Below are positions 1-7,244 of a stretch of DNA of 17,307 bases, piece after piece. Made by a program: the position numbers and the translations under genes. Source of the DNA: an uncultured Bacteroidales bacterium (lineage in GTDB: Bacteria > Bacteroidota > Bacteroidia > Bacteroidales > F082); the NCBI GenBank assembly GCA_946410535.1, contig CAMKAR010000010.1:1-17307 (forward strand), given 5' to 3'. Every line of letters begins with the position of its first letter. The first letter of the stretch is position 1. The notes under the pieces were generated by a model, which did not search any database, was not told the origin of the DNA, and saw nothing but the letters and a program-made list of their open reading frames with translations.

Positions 1-1
1 C

Positions 2-79
2 GTCGATCCGAAGTTCTTGGACGAGCTGAAGAGCCGCATCGAGCGCATCAAGAACGGGGAGCGGGACCTTTATTTCTAA
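2..79 (+). CDS. 3' end of an unidentified gene (last 25 codons)
   Basis: The reading frame that is open from base 2 ends at a TAA at 77-79. It gives a 25-residue tail rich in charged residues (KSRIERIKNGERDLYF at the end). Its codons are GC-rich. A strong rho-independent terminator on the same strand follows 31 bases later, which supports this being the true end of a gene. Too little is present to identify the product, and I do not recognise the tail. Confidence 0.6.
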   Translation, partial: VDPKFLDELKSRIERIKNGERDLYF

Positions 80-110
80 AAGACTCCAAATAAGATTATC
101 AGATAGTTTG

Positions 111-150
111 AAAGGTGCCGTAGGAATTCCTGCGGCACCTTTCGTTTTTT
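111..150 (+). terminator. Rho-independent terminator of the left-edge gene
   Basis: Bases 111-124 pair with 129-142 (the outer ten pairs, AAAGGTGCCG with CGGCACCTTT, are perfect; one G-T wobble lies further in) around an AATT loop. A run of six T lies at 145-150. The position just after the stop at 79 fits termination of the left-edge gene. Confidence 0.9.
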
Positions 151-220
151 ACGCTTTGATTCTCTCAAATCGTTCGTGAAGCAGGTTGTGCTTCTTGTTA
201 TAAATCAAAGCTTTCCTCAT
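149..220 (-). CDS. Possible 23-residue small ORF or remnant of a truncated gene
   Basis: An ATG at 220 (minus strand) opens a 23-codon frame ending at a TAA at 149-151, within the terminator of the left-edge gene. The product begins MRKALIYNKKHN and is basic. The three palindromic repeats at 223-322 lie directly upstream of this ATG, as autoregulatory operators of antitoxin genes often do. The start loosely resembles, from memory, the first residues of XRE/HipB-type antitoxins in this phylum, but the helix-turn-helix is absent, so it would be a decayed remnant. It may equally be a chance frame. Confidence 0.25.
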   Translation of the reverse strand: MRKALIYNKKHNLLHERFERIKA

Positions 221-222
221 TG

Positions 223-244
223 TTTATATCCTTTCGGATGCAAG
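223..244. promoter_or_regulatory. Operator-like palindrome, copy A
   Basis: TTTATATCC, a four-base spacer (TTTC), then GGATGCAAG. The inner GGAT/ATCC pairs are conserved and the outer right arm is degenerate. This is the copy nearest the ATG at 220 of the minus-strand frame. Confidence 0.45.
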
Positions 245-259
245 GTAATAATTATTGAA

Positions 260-281
260 ATTATATCCGATATGATATAAA
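260..281. promoter_or_regulatory. Operator-like palindrome, copy B
   Basis: ATTATATCC, spacer GATA, then TGATATAAA. Two arm positions do not pair. An inner TATATC...GATATA is perfectly symmetric. It starts 37 bp after copy A. Confidence 0.5.
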
Positions 282-300
282 AATGCGAAAAATGTGTTGA

Positions 301-322
301 TTTATATCCGATGGGATGTAAA
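301..322. promoter_or_regulatory. Operator-like palindrome, copy C
   Basis: TTTATATCC, spacer GATG, then GGATGTAAA. This is the best copy, with one mismatch in nine paired positions. It starts 41 bp after copy B and lies closest to the sigma-factor gene. Confidence 0.55.
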
Positions 323-435
323 TTGATAGATAAAACCGAATTGATTTTGGATAAGAGAGCAAAACATTACTTTTTTCATCTCAAAGTGTAAGATTTGCCA
401 GTTTCCCACGATATTATAGCAAACGACCGAATGGA

Positions 436-927
436 ATGACGACCGAAGAGTTCAAACGAGACATCCTGCGACTGCAACCCCGAATGCAGCGGACCGCCGA
501 GGGCATCATTGGCGATGCCGACACAGCAGCGGATGCCGTCCAAGAAGCCGTCATCACCCTTTGGGAGCAACGCGCGACGATAAAAAGCCAGGACATGGAA
601 AAGTTGAGCCTGACCATCGTGAAGCGGCGCAGCATCGACCTGCTCAGGAAACAGAAGCCCACAGTGCCCATCGACGCAGAGAGCCTGATGCTTGCCGAGC
701 CACCGCAGGACGACATCGAAGAACGCTACCGATTGGCCCGCGACCTCGTCGACCAGCTGCCCCAACGCCAACGCGACACCATCCTGATGAAATATGAGGA
801 CGGCCTCAGCATGGATGAAATCGAAAAAGCGACGGGCATGAGTAGCACCCATGTGTATGCAACACTGTCGCGCGCCTACAAGTCATTACGAGAAGCCATA
901 AAACAATATAAGGAGAAACAAGGATGA
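436..927 (+). CDS. ECF-family RNA polymerase sigma factor
   Basis: A 163-residue protein of normal length for an extracytoplasmic-function sigma factor. Region sigma-2 (about residues 11-75) carries the DAVQEAVITLWE core-binding helix and the basic VKRRSIDLLRK stretch for -10 recognition. Region sigma-4 (about 103-155) begins LPQRQRDTILMKY and contains the helix-turn-helix (GLSMDEIEKATGMSSTHVYATLSRAYKSL, split here by helix boundaries), which would bind the -35 element. The ATG at 436 is chosen because it precedes the sigma-2 helix at normal distance; an ATG at 431 is out of frame. The stop overlaps the next start (ATGA at 924-927), which implies translational coupling with the anti-sigma gene. 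The cytoplasmic sigma would be released when the anti-sigma senses an envelope signal. The regulon is unknown; autoregulation is likely for the family. Confidence 0.9.
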   Translation: MTTEEFKRDILRLQPRMQRTAEGIIGDADTAADAVQEAVITLWEQRATIKSQDMEKLSLTIVKRRSIDLLRKQKPTVPIDAESLMLAEPPQDDIEERYRLARDLVDQLPQRQRDTILMKYEDGLSMDEIEKATGMSSTHVYATLSRAYKSLREAIKQYKEKQG

Positions 928-1604
928 ATACTGAAAACGAAATGAACGAGGAAGTCCGCCAGCTGCTCGACAGCCTGGAAGAACACGGAAAAAATACACG
1001 GAGACAGCAACAACTAAGTGAGCTGATAGACGGCCTCTCTGAAAAAGAGAAACCTCTCCACTATTTTTGGTGGGTCATGGGTGCCGCCGCGGCATGCCTG
1101 CTGCTTTGGCTACTCGTCAAACCAAACGCAAAACAGCAACCCGAGATGGAACAGGAAATCCTTGTCGAGGAAACCAAAACCGTTGATTCCGTCAAGACTG
1201 AGGTGAACGATGCCGTGTTTGAACAACCTGTTGCTAATGAAACCTATTTGGCAGAAGAAACACCCGTCGTCCCACAAAAAAACCCGATGAAAAAGGAGAA
1301 ACCGAGGACTCAAATCATCGAAGAAGTGGTTGAACAGCCCCTGCTAGCCGAGGTCAAGCCGACGGAACCCCAAGACACTACGAATATTGGATCCAACACT
1401 ATACCCACCGAAAACGAAACGCCTTCAGCCGTTCAAAAGCCCCAGCGGAGAGTCATCCGGAGCCTCAACCTGGTGTGCTATGAATGTCAGAAGGACCCCG
1501 AATTCGACATCAAGCATGTCGTGGAAGACAAAACTCTTTTCGGTCAGCCGCAAGACCCGAACATGAAAAACGGATCGCTGGCCTTTGAAATCAAACTCAA
1601 TTAA
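924..1604 (+). CDS. Single-pass membrane protein, probable anti-sigma factor
   Basis: A 226-residue protein. Its first 46 residues are charged and predicted cytoplasmic. One membrane helix follows at about 47-65 (FWWVMGAAAACLLLWLLV), then a long low-complexity region rich in Glu, Pro and Thr, and a conserved-looking C-terminal segment with two Cys (about 175-226). Start and stop overlap with the sigma gene by four bases, and an AAGGAG ribosome site lies 8 bases before the ATG. Topology and linkage match anti-sigma factors that hold an ECF sigma at the membrane, although I see no clear zinc-binding anti-sigma motif. The short cytoplasmic arm would bind the sigma, and the periplasmic part would sense. 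The assignment rests mainly on context. Confidence 0.7.
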   Translation: MNTENEMNEEVRQLLDSLEEHGKNTRRQQQLSELIDGLSEKEKPLHYFWWVMGAAAACLLLWLLVKPNAKQQPEMEQEILVEETKTVDSVKTEVNDAVFEQPVANETYLAEETPVVPQKNPMKKEKPRTQIIEEVVEQPLLAEVKPTEPQDTTNIGSNTIPTENETPSAVQKPQRRVIRSLNLVCYECQKDPEFDIKHVVEDKTLFGQPQDPNMKNGSLAFEIKLN

Positions 1605-1615
1605 ATGTTAGAACA

Positions 1616-2920
1616 ATGAAACGCACCACAGTATTATTAGCCATTCTTTTGGCCACACAAATGGCCTTCGCCCAAGAAGAAGTCGCCATCGAGCAAAACA
1701 TCAACCAACACATCAACAAGCTGGAAATCAATTCCGGATGGAATGTCCATCTAATTCACCATGAGGCCAACAGCGGCTACCGCGTGGCCATCATCACTGA
1801 AGAGGATTTGGCGGCACGTGCCTACAATGTGCAACTCTGCAACGTCAAGGACCAAACTTTGACCATTCTTGAGAACACCCAACTGCCCCAAGGCACCGTG
1901 GTGGAGGTTGAAGGCCCCATGACCTTCGGGCAAATCAACCTTTTGGACCGGGCGACGGCTGAAGCGGATTATGTCGTTGCATCCGTGGCGTCCGTACCGA
2001 AGGACTTGACCAACCTCAACCTTTCAAAGCATTCAAGCTTTCATATCCGGCACTATCACATTCCCAACCCAGAAAACTCGCCCGGTATGGAGATTTGGGA
2101 CCAAGCCCAATTGACTATCGATACCCTTTCGGGCGAAGGTGACGCTGTGGTGAATGTTTATGCAGACGCAAACTTTCAATATGGCTCCAACACCTTGCGA
2201 GGTAAAATCACCCTGTATGATTATGAGGCAACCAACAATTATCCTTATTGGCAAAAGGAAAGAAGAGAAATCAAGACCAAAGAAGTCGATGGCAAGCTGG
2301 TCACCACCAATCAGCGAAAGATATGGAGTCAGTCCATTTCTCTTGACGGAGGAATTGGCATCCGTAAAGGCGACACCCCGAAAGATCCCAATAGTCCTCT
2401 ATTGCAGAACAGCACCTTGTCGATAAAACTGGGCATGAGTACCTGTTTTAAACTCAGCAACCATTGGGGTTTAAGTACAGGAATATTATGGAATCATAAT
2501 ATAAAGACATTGAGTCATCATGTGAAATACGAAGACAACGAATTGGTGGTGATAGATGGTCAAGGGATTTTCCAACGCAATAGGCTTTTGAACCATTATT
2601 TAGGTGTTCCTGTTACCTTAAACTATTACCTTGGAAAACGTCAAACAGAAAGTTTCTCATTGGATTTCTATTGCGCCCGACTGTTGGGAGAAAGGCTCAG
2701 TACGAGTATTGACCCGACACAGTCCACCGGTATAGCATGGACGGGAGAAAGTATCAATAACATCTTCAACCCTTGGAAATTGGAAGTGGGTCTCAGTTTC
2801 AACACCCAGCATTTGGGCTTCATTCACGGCATCAGGGTCTTCACCAACCTTTTGCCCGAGTACAAGCCAGGCGTCACGACGGACAAGTTCAGGAGCGTGG
2901 GGGTTGAGATAAAGCTATAA
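1616..2920 (+). CDS. Secreted protein with adhesin-like N-terminus and outer-membrane barrel-like C-terminus
   Basis: 434 residues. A signal peptide is clear (residues 1-19, cleavage after AFA before Gln20). Residues 20 to about 200 contain short beta-type repeats (INKLEINSGWNVHLIHHE, LTNLNLSKHSSFHIRHYH, AQLTIDTLSGEGDAVVNVYA) that resemble the GIN/DUF2807 putative adhesin head common in Bacteroidetes. From about 235 to 434 the pattern of alternating aromatic and hydrophobic strands (SIKLGMSTCFKLSNHWGLSTG, ending in VEIKL; quoted in part) fits an outer-membrane beta-barrel of the PorT-like class. It lies 11 bases after the anti-sigma gene, so it is probably the third member of the operon and a regulated or sensing envelope component. 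Its molecular role is not known. Confidence 0.7.
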   Translation: MKRTTVLLAILLATQMAFAQEEVAIEQNINQHINKLEINSGWNVHLIHHEANSGYRVAIITEEDLAARAYNVQLCNVKDQTLTILENTQLPQGTVVEVEGPMTFGQINLLDRATAEADYVVASVASVPKDLTNLNLSKHSSFHIRHYHIPNPENSPGMEIWDQAQLTIDTLSGEGDAVVNVYADANFQYGSNTLRGKITLYDYEATNNYPYWQKERREIKTKEVDGKLVTTNQRKIWSQSISLDGGIGIRKGDTPKDPNSPLLQNSTLSIKLGMSTCFKLSNHWGLSTGILWNHNIKTLSHHVKYEDNELVVIDGQGIFQRNRLLNHYLGVPVTLNYYLGKRQTESFSLDFYCARLLGERLSTSIDPTQSTGIAWTGESINNIFNPWKLEVGLSFNTQHLGFIHGIRVFTNLLPEYKPGVTTDKFRSVGVEIKL

Positions 2921-2958
2921 ATTGAAAGAGCCTCCGCGTCGCGGAGGCTCTTTCAATT
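2920..2958. terminator. Bidirectional terminator between convergent operons
   Basis: Bases 2920-2937 pair perfectly with 2941-2958 (18 pairs, core GAGCCTCCGC/GCGGAGGCTC) around a three-base loop. The arms end in AAAG/CTTT and AATT so that a U-rich tail is available on both strands. The stem begins at the last base of the plus-strand stop codon and lies 29 bases beyond the stop of the minus-strand PP2C gene, so it can serve both operons. Confidence 0.9.
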
Positions 2959-2987
2959 ATGCGACATAAGATGCCTTCTACTCTTTT

Positions 2988-3845
2988 TTATCTGAAAACA
3001 TTTAGGAAAGATGCCATTTTTATTCGCCAGTTTTGGGCACGGTATTGATTGCCAACAGAAGCCAATACAATACAGATGTTGTCGTAACCGCCGGCATCCC
3101 ATGCCAAATCCATTAATTTGTTGCAGCAATTGTCGATGTTTAGGCCACTGGTTTTCATCACGTTTTCTATCTCATCGTTCTTACAATAACCACATAAGCC
3201 GTCGCTACAAAGCAAAAAGATATCGTTAGGCTGTATGTTGTATGTCGTTAAGTCTGCGTTGGGCTCAGAATCGAAGCATCCCAATCCTCGGGTTATGATG
3301 TTGCTGTCGGGATGGTTGAAAGCTTCTTCTGGTGTCAATTCTCCTTTGTCGACCAATTCTTGGACAAGGGAATGGTCTTTTGTCAAAGCAATTAGTCCAG
3401 AGGTAGGATTGTAGACATAACAACGGCTATCGCCGCACCATGCAACATAAGCCTTGCTTCCTAATATCCAACAGATGACAATCGTTGTTCCCATGCCAAA
3501 CGTTTCGGGATGGCTCAAGGCGTGTTCATTAATTGTTTTGTCGGCAATGGCAATCGTTTTCTGAAGGAATCCCGTTATCGAAGCGCTTTCGATGATGGAA
3601 TCCAAGTTGCTTGAGGAGAAAGAGGATTTCAGGCTTTCCAAAGCCAATCGGGAGGCTACATCTCCAGCATTGGCTCCTCCCATTCCGTCGGCAACGGCCA
3701 ACAAGGTGCCTTTGGCCCCTAATTCGACTTTAGCTACCTTTTTTCCCCATTTGGGGCGGGCAAGGTCGGGGCAGATGACGAAGGCATCTTCGTTTTTGTC
3801 CCTGACTTTGCCGACGTCGGTAAGGCCGGATATGGTGACTTTCAT
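2988..3845 (-). CDS. PP2C-family Ser/Thr protein phosphatase
   Basis: A cytoplasmic, metal-dependent phosphatase of 285 residues from the ATG at 3845. The family motifs are all present: RDKNED at 15-20, VADGMGG at 51-57, GDSR with Asp139, SDG with Asp215 and GGYDN with Asp255, which together supply the metal-binding aspartates. There is no membrane segment. The start at 3845 is preferred over an upstream TTG at 3869, because it places the motif one strand before RDKNED as usual and avoids overlap with the preceding gene. It follows that gene (stop at 3859) by 13 bases. It is the last gene of the minus-strand block and probably reverses phosphorylation by the kinase encoded at 5669-7156, like PppA opposite PpkA in Pseudomonas type VI secretion. 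Its substrate is unknown. Confidence 0.92.
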   Translation of the reverse strand: MKVTISGLTDVGKVRDKNEDAFVICPDLARPKWGKKVAKVELGAKGTLLAVADGMGGANAGDVASRLALESLKSSFSSSNLDSIIESASITGFLQKTIAIADKTINEHALSHPETFGMGTTIVICWILGSKAYVAWCGDSRCYVYNPTSGLIALTKDHSLVQELVDKGELTPEEAFNHPDSNIITRGLGCFDSEPNADLTTYNIQPNDIFLLCSDGLCGYCKNDEIENVMKTSGLNIDNCCNKLMDLAWDAGGYDNICIVLASVGNQYRAQNWRIKMASFLNVFR

Positions 3846-3858
3846 GATAGCTTTGATG

Positions 3859-5625
3859 TTAATAGTCAAAATGTAGGTCTTCCTCTTCTTCTATTTCATC
3901 TTCCTTGGTTTTCTTCTTGATTTCAACAGTTTCCTTATGCTTGGTTTTTGCGGATGGCTTGTTGTAGTTGATTCTCCAGGGTGATGAAATGGGAGGACAG
4001 CCTTGTTCTATGATTTCGATGGTGATGTCGTTGGAGCCTTCTTTTAGGTCGAACACTTGGCATTTGTATCGCGATTCGGAGATTTTCTGTGTCTCGGAAT
4101 AGAGTAGCGAGTCGGTCACGATATTGATGCTGGTGGGATAGAAATCCTCGTCGGAAAACCTTTCGGCATTGATGTCGAAAGTAAAGGAGACGGTCCCCTT
4201 GCTGATAGTAGTTTCCGAGTTGATAATGTCGATGGTCAAATACTTGTAGTGCCAAGCCTTGGCATTCAGTTTGACTACAGGGAATTTGATTCCATCGGAA
4301 ACGATTTGTATAGGGTAGCTGATTTCGGTGATTTCGTCGGGCAAGTCGTTGGGTATGTAAAGGGTGCTCTGGTACTGAATGTAGTTGCCGTTGGGAGTGT
4401 CTTTTGCTTCCTTTGACGTTTGGTCGATTTGACATCCCGAATCGGGCGAGGCAATCCTCAGTTCCGTCTTTTCTGAAGGGACTGATTTTGGCATGTCGAG
4501 TCGGATTAGGGTCTCATATGTTTGGTGCCTGAAAGCGATGTCTTTGCCTTTGTTGATGCTAAGTTTGAAACTATCGTCTGTTGATACCCAAATCAACCCT
4601 TGTTTTCCTGAGGCTTTCACGAATGCTTCATTGCCGAAAGATTTGTATATGGCATCGAACTGAGCAGGAAGGAAGTCATCGCCATCGACCGACAAGCCTA
4701 ACAAGTTGTTGCTTCGCGTTGTCCCTATGGGTGAGTCGGGCAACACTCTGCTCTCCTTGGATTGATTGAAAGGGCGGCTTTCGACATTGTACCTTATGGC
4801 GACAGGAACCATTCTTTCATCAAATTGGAAGGATATTTGGTCTGTTTTGCCACAATTTGCGTAAAGTATATAATTGGAGTTGGCTGTGGCAGTCAAGCAA
4901 TCGGCTACTTTGCCCGACAATTTGGCTTGTTGTTTCATGTCAACCACTTCGGGGTTTATGAATACAGGACGGAGTTCTTCGATTCCATTCTCGAAAAAAT
5001 AAACTTTTCTTTTTGCCACCACGATGCCTATGCCTTCATCGTTAACCGACGAAATGAATTCCAGATCGTCGATGTTGAAAGGCTTGTCTTTGAATGTGAA
5101 TGTAGTTTTCTTCTTGTCCTTGTTGATCAAGAAGTTGTACAAGTCTTTAGGCTTATCGGGGTTTTTGTAGTCTTTGCATGAGGCAAAACCTCCGTGGAAA
5201 GGGTAGGCGAGTACTACTCCATGTTCGTTGACTTTTCCTTTGGGGTCTGCAAAATAATACTTGTCTTGTTTCTTTACCAGTAAGTAGCCGTCCGAAAAAT
5301 AAGGGTAATCGTGGGCGATGGAATAGCCGCTTAGAGGGGTAAAGCCGCCGTTGATAGTATAGAAACCAGTGATCATGTCTGACTCTGGATCCGTTGTCAC
5401 GGCTATGTTTTCGGCGAATGGATGGAGCATGTCGGATGTCTTGAAAAGCCTCTTCCCTTGACGCGTCCAAACGCTTTTCACGTTGAGCGAGTCGGTAATG
5501 ATGAGGTCGGCGCCGTCGGCGAAGTAGATGCTGTCGTATTGTGGTGGGATGGTCCAACCTGCCACCTGTGCATGGGTTTGTAATGTCAATAACAGGATAA
5601 ATGATGCTAAGATTACTTTTTTCAT
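3859..5625 (-). CDS. Secreted WG-repeat-like protein (copy 1)
   Basis: 588 residues from the ATG at 5625. A reading frame open to 5709 would add 28 charged residues in front of a perfect signal peptide (MKKVILASFILLLTLQTHAQ) and overlap the kinase gene, so the internal start is chosen. The mature N-terminal half has WG/KWG-like beta units (for example DKYYFADPKGK and KQGLIWVSTDD), a fold seen in periplasmic or surface proteins of this phylum. The C-terminal part (about residues 370-550) has immunoglobulin-like strand patterns, and the last 35 residues are Lys/Glu-rich and acidic (EIEEEEDLHFDY). It follows the intact kinase gene by 43 bases and precedes the PP2C gene. A paralogue sits at 10120-11655 beside the other kinase. 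Possibly it is the periplasmic partner or sensor for the kinase; the function is inferred only from context. Confidence 0.7.
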   Translation of the reverse strand: MKKVILASFILLLTLQTHAQVAGWTIPPQYDSIYFADGADLIITDSLNVKSVWTRQGKRLFKTSDMLHPFAENIAVTTDPESDMITGFYTINGGFTPLSGYSIAHDYPYFSDGYLLVKKQDKYYFADPKGKVNEHGVVLAYPFHGGFASCKDYKNPDKPKDLYNFLINKDKKKTTFTFKDKPFNIDDLEFISSVNDEGIGIVVAKRKVYFFENGIEELRPVFINPEVVDMKQQAKLSGKVADCLTATANSNYILYANCGKTDQISFQFDERMVPVAIRYNVESRPFNQSKESRVLPDSPIGTTRSNNLLGLSVDGDDFLPAQFDAIYKSFGNEAFVKASGKQGLIWVSTDDSFKLSINKGKDIAFRHQTYETLIRLDMPKSVPSEKTELRIASPDSGCQIDQTSKEAKDTPNGNYIQYQSTLYIPNDLPDEITEISYPIQIVSDGIKFPVVKLNAKAWHYKYLTIDIINSETTISKGTVSFTFDINAERFSDEDFYPTSINIVTDSLLYSETQKISESRYKCQVFDLKEGSNDITIEIIEQGCPPISSPWRINYNKPSAKTKHKETVEIKKKTKEDEIEEEEDLHFDY

Positions 5626-5668
5626 ACGCAAATAAAATTTTGATGCTCTGGGTTTTGTGTTATGGGTT

Positions 5669-7156
5669 CTATTCCTTGTTTGAGTTTCTTTCGAGGACTT
5701 TCCTTCCATTCGTTATCTTTCTTTCCAAGTCGGGATTTTGGGTGATGTTAGCCCAATGGTCGGCAATGTCGATGAATCTTAAGGCTTCTTCATAGTTAAC
5801 TTTGTTGTTGCTGTCGACAGATCCGTCCACTTCTCCATAATAGCAAGCCAGGCGGAATGCAGCGTTGGCGTTGATGTCGGCATAGGTGGAGTCATTCATG
5901 TCGAGGATGTAGGTGAGCAGGGCCTTGGCTTTGACGTTGTATTCGTCAGAGATGGGGAATTTCTTTTGAGTGGTTTTGATTCCAAGCAAACGTTTCCTTT
6001 GCACCGAAAGCGAGTCAGAGTACCAGCCATAGGTAAATGCCATCTCGTACATGGCGGGTATGTAGTTGAGGTTGCTTAGGCTGTCCATGGCTTGAAGTCC
6101 AACTTTGAGCGTGTCTGCGTTGTTGGTGTTGAGCTGGCGCAAGGCAATGGCAAATGTCTCTTGGAGCATTGGCTGTGGTGGCGTTATGGTTTTTCGCGTT
6201 AGGAAAACGGCCAGGAAAACAGCCAAACAAGTCAAGAGTCCTGTTGTAATGTAGAGCCATGTTTTGCGTTTCGGTGGATACTGCCGTGTTTGTGCGGCTT
6301 GTTGGATTTGCTTGGCTGTAGGTCTTTTCTTCGGGTCGTGCTGCAGGCATGCATAGACAAGGTTTCTGACGCTGTGAGGCACATTGGTGAGTGGGGGCAT
6401 GGGTGTGTCGCTGTTCTGGTTGTTTCCGCCCTCTTCTCCGAATGGGACTTTTCTTGTAAGGATTTCGTAGAGTGTGGCGCCAAATGCCCAAATGTCGCTT
6501 TCGGGAAGTGGCGTTGGGTCATGGTTGAAACGTTCGGGAGCCATATAGGCCATGGTTCCGCTATTGTCATCATTGTAATAATGGCCATGCAGGCCATTGG
6601 TCTTTGCACTGATTCCGAAGTCGGTGATGGTGAAGGTGCTGCTATTGTCGATGAGGATGTTGGCGGGTTTGATGTCTTGATGGATGATTTGTGGGTGATT
6701 GGAATGGAGCTTGGCCAGGCCTGACGAGACATCATCGATGAATTTCCAGATTTCCTCGGGTGTTTGCTTTTTCCCGATGAGCTGTTCGGATGAACCGCGT
6801 TGGCAATAGGGCAACACAAGGTAAGGGATGTCCTTGTAGATGGAAAACGCCGTCGGCTGAAGCAGGTTTTCGTGACGGCATTCATAGACGATTTTGAATT
6901 CATCGCGAAACCGTTGTTCGCCCTCAATGTCCAAGGCGTTTTTCGGACGATATATCTTGATAGCTACCAGCATTCCCGACTCCTCGGATTTTCCTTGGTC
7001 CGGGTCTTCATCTTCATCTATTTCGGTGTCGATGGTGTTGATGTCGAGTGCAAGCCAAACGTCAGCTGTGGCGCCATCGGTGCTTAATGGGCGAATCAGT
7101 TTATAGTGGCCGTCGAATAGTTCACCTTCTTGTATAGAATCTTCGATGTTAAGCAT
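5669..7156 (-). CDS. Transmembrane Ser/Thr protein kinase with intact catalytic motifs
   Basis: 495 residues. The kinase domain spans about residues 15-290. It has VAIK with Lys67, the helix-C Glu near 86, the catalytic loop HQDIKPAN (Asp161, Lys163, Asn166), DFG at 179-181, GTMAYMAPERF and DIWAFG. The nucleotide loop is unusual (LSTDGATADVW), with only one glycine. Residues 299-320 form one membrane helix, leaving about 175 residues outside with Sel1/TPR-like helical repeats. The architecture is that of a bacterial receptor-type kinase in the inner membrane. It shares its layout and long identical stretches (LFDGHYKL, RPTAKQI) with the kinase-fold protein at 11680-13209, so the two arose by duplication. 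The downstream genes encode a WG-like protein and the PP2C phosphatase. By analogy with PpkA it could phosphorylate a secretion-system component, but no FHA target is in the window. Confidence 0.92.
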   Translation of the reverse strand: MLNIEDSIQEGELFDGHYKLIRPLSTDGATADVWLALDINTIDTEIDEDEDPDQGKSEESGMLVAIKIYRPKNALDIEGEQRFRDEFKIVYECRHENLLQPTAFSIYKDIPYLVLPYCQRGSSEQLIGKKQTPEEIWKFIDDVSSGLAKLHSNHPQIIHQDIKPANILIDNSSTFTITDFGISAKTNGLHGHYYNDDNSGTMAYMAPERFNHDPTPLPESDIWAFGATLYEILTRKVPFGEEGGNNQNSDTPMPPLTNVPHSVRNLVYACLQHDPKKRPTAKQIQQAAQTRQYPPKRKTWLYITTGLLTCLAVFLAVFLTRKTITPPQPMLQETFAIALRQLNTNNADTLKVGLQAMDSLSNLNYIPAMYEMAFTYGWYSDSLSVQRKRLLGIKTTQKKFPISDEYNVKAKALLTYILDMNDSTYADINANAAFRLACYYGEVDGSVDSNNKVNYEEALRFIDIADHWANITQNPDLERKITNGRKVLERNSNKE

Positions 7157-7244
7157 TGTGGGTGATTCTCTCGTTTTCTAATTGTTGGTTTAATTGTTGT
7201 TTGTTCCTTGGATAGGTTTTCCCCAAATAGATCCAACACGTGTC

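Larger units (their letters stand above)
150..435. promoter_or_regulatory. Regulatory intergenic region upstream of the ECF sigma gene
   Basis: There are 356 bases between the left-edge stop and the sigma-factor ATG. After the terminator, the stretch is AT-rich and holds three copies of one imperfect palindrome (listed separately) and the short minus-strand frame at 149-220. A weak candidate for a Bacteroidetes sigma-ABfr promoter reading toward the sigma gene is TTTG at 346-349 and TACTTTTT at 368-375. It matches the -7 consensus TAnnTTTG except for its last base and is spaced 18 bases, slightly short. I see no tRNA or riboswitch here. Confidence 0.4.

Noticed and set aside
149..322. A complete toxin-antitoxin module at the left end
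   Set aside because: Only 23 codons and the palindromes are present; no helix-turn-helix or HipA-like sequence is visible.
376..852. Minus-strand 158-codon open frame opposite the sigma gene
   Set aside because: It is antisense to an ECF sigma factor with complete domains and shows no recognisable domain.
3846..3869. TTG start giving eight more residues on the PP2C phosphatase
   Set aside because: The ATG at 3845 sits at the usual distance from the first motif and avoids overlap with the upstream gene.
5626..5709. Longer start for the WG-like gene copy 1 (28 extra residues)
   Set aside because: It places charged residues before a clear signal peptide and overlaps the kinase gene.
6232..6927. 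Minus-strand 231-codon frame overlapping the intact kinase in another frame
   Set aside because: The kinase frame has all family motifs; this one is Ser/Pro/Thr-rich and typical of an out-of-frame translation.
7157..7244. A Bacteroidetes promoter (TTTG / TAnnTTTG) before the intact kinase gene
   Set aside because: TCTATTTG is present but no TTTG lies at the right distance upstream.
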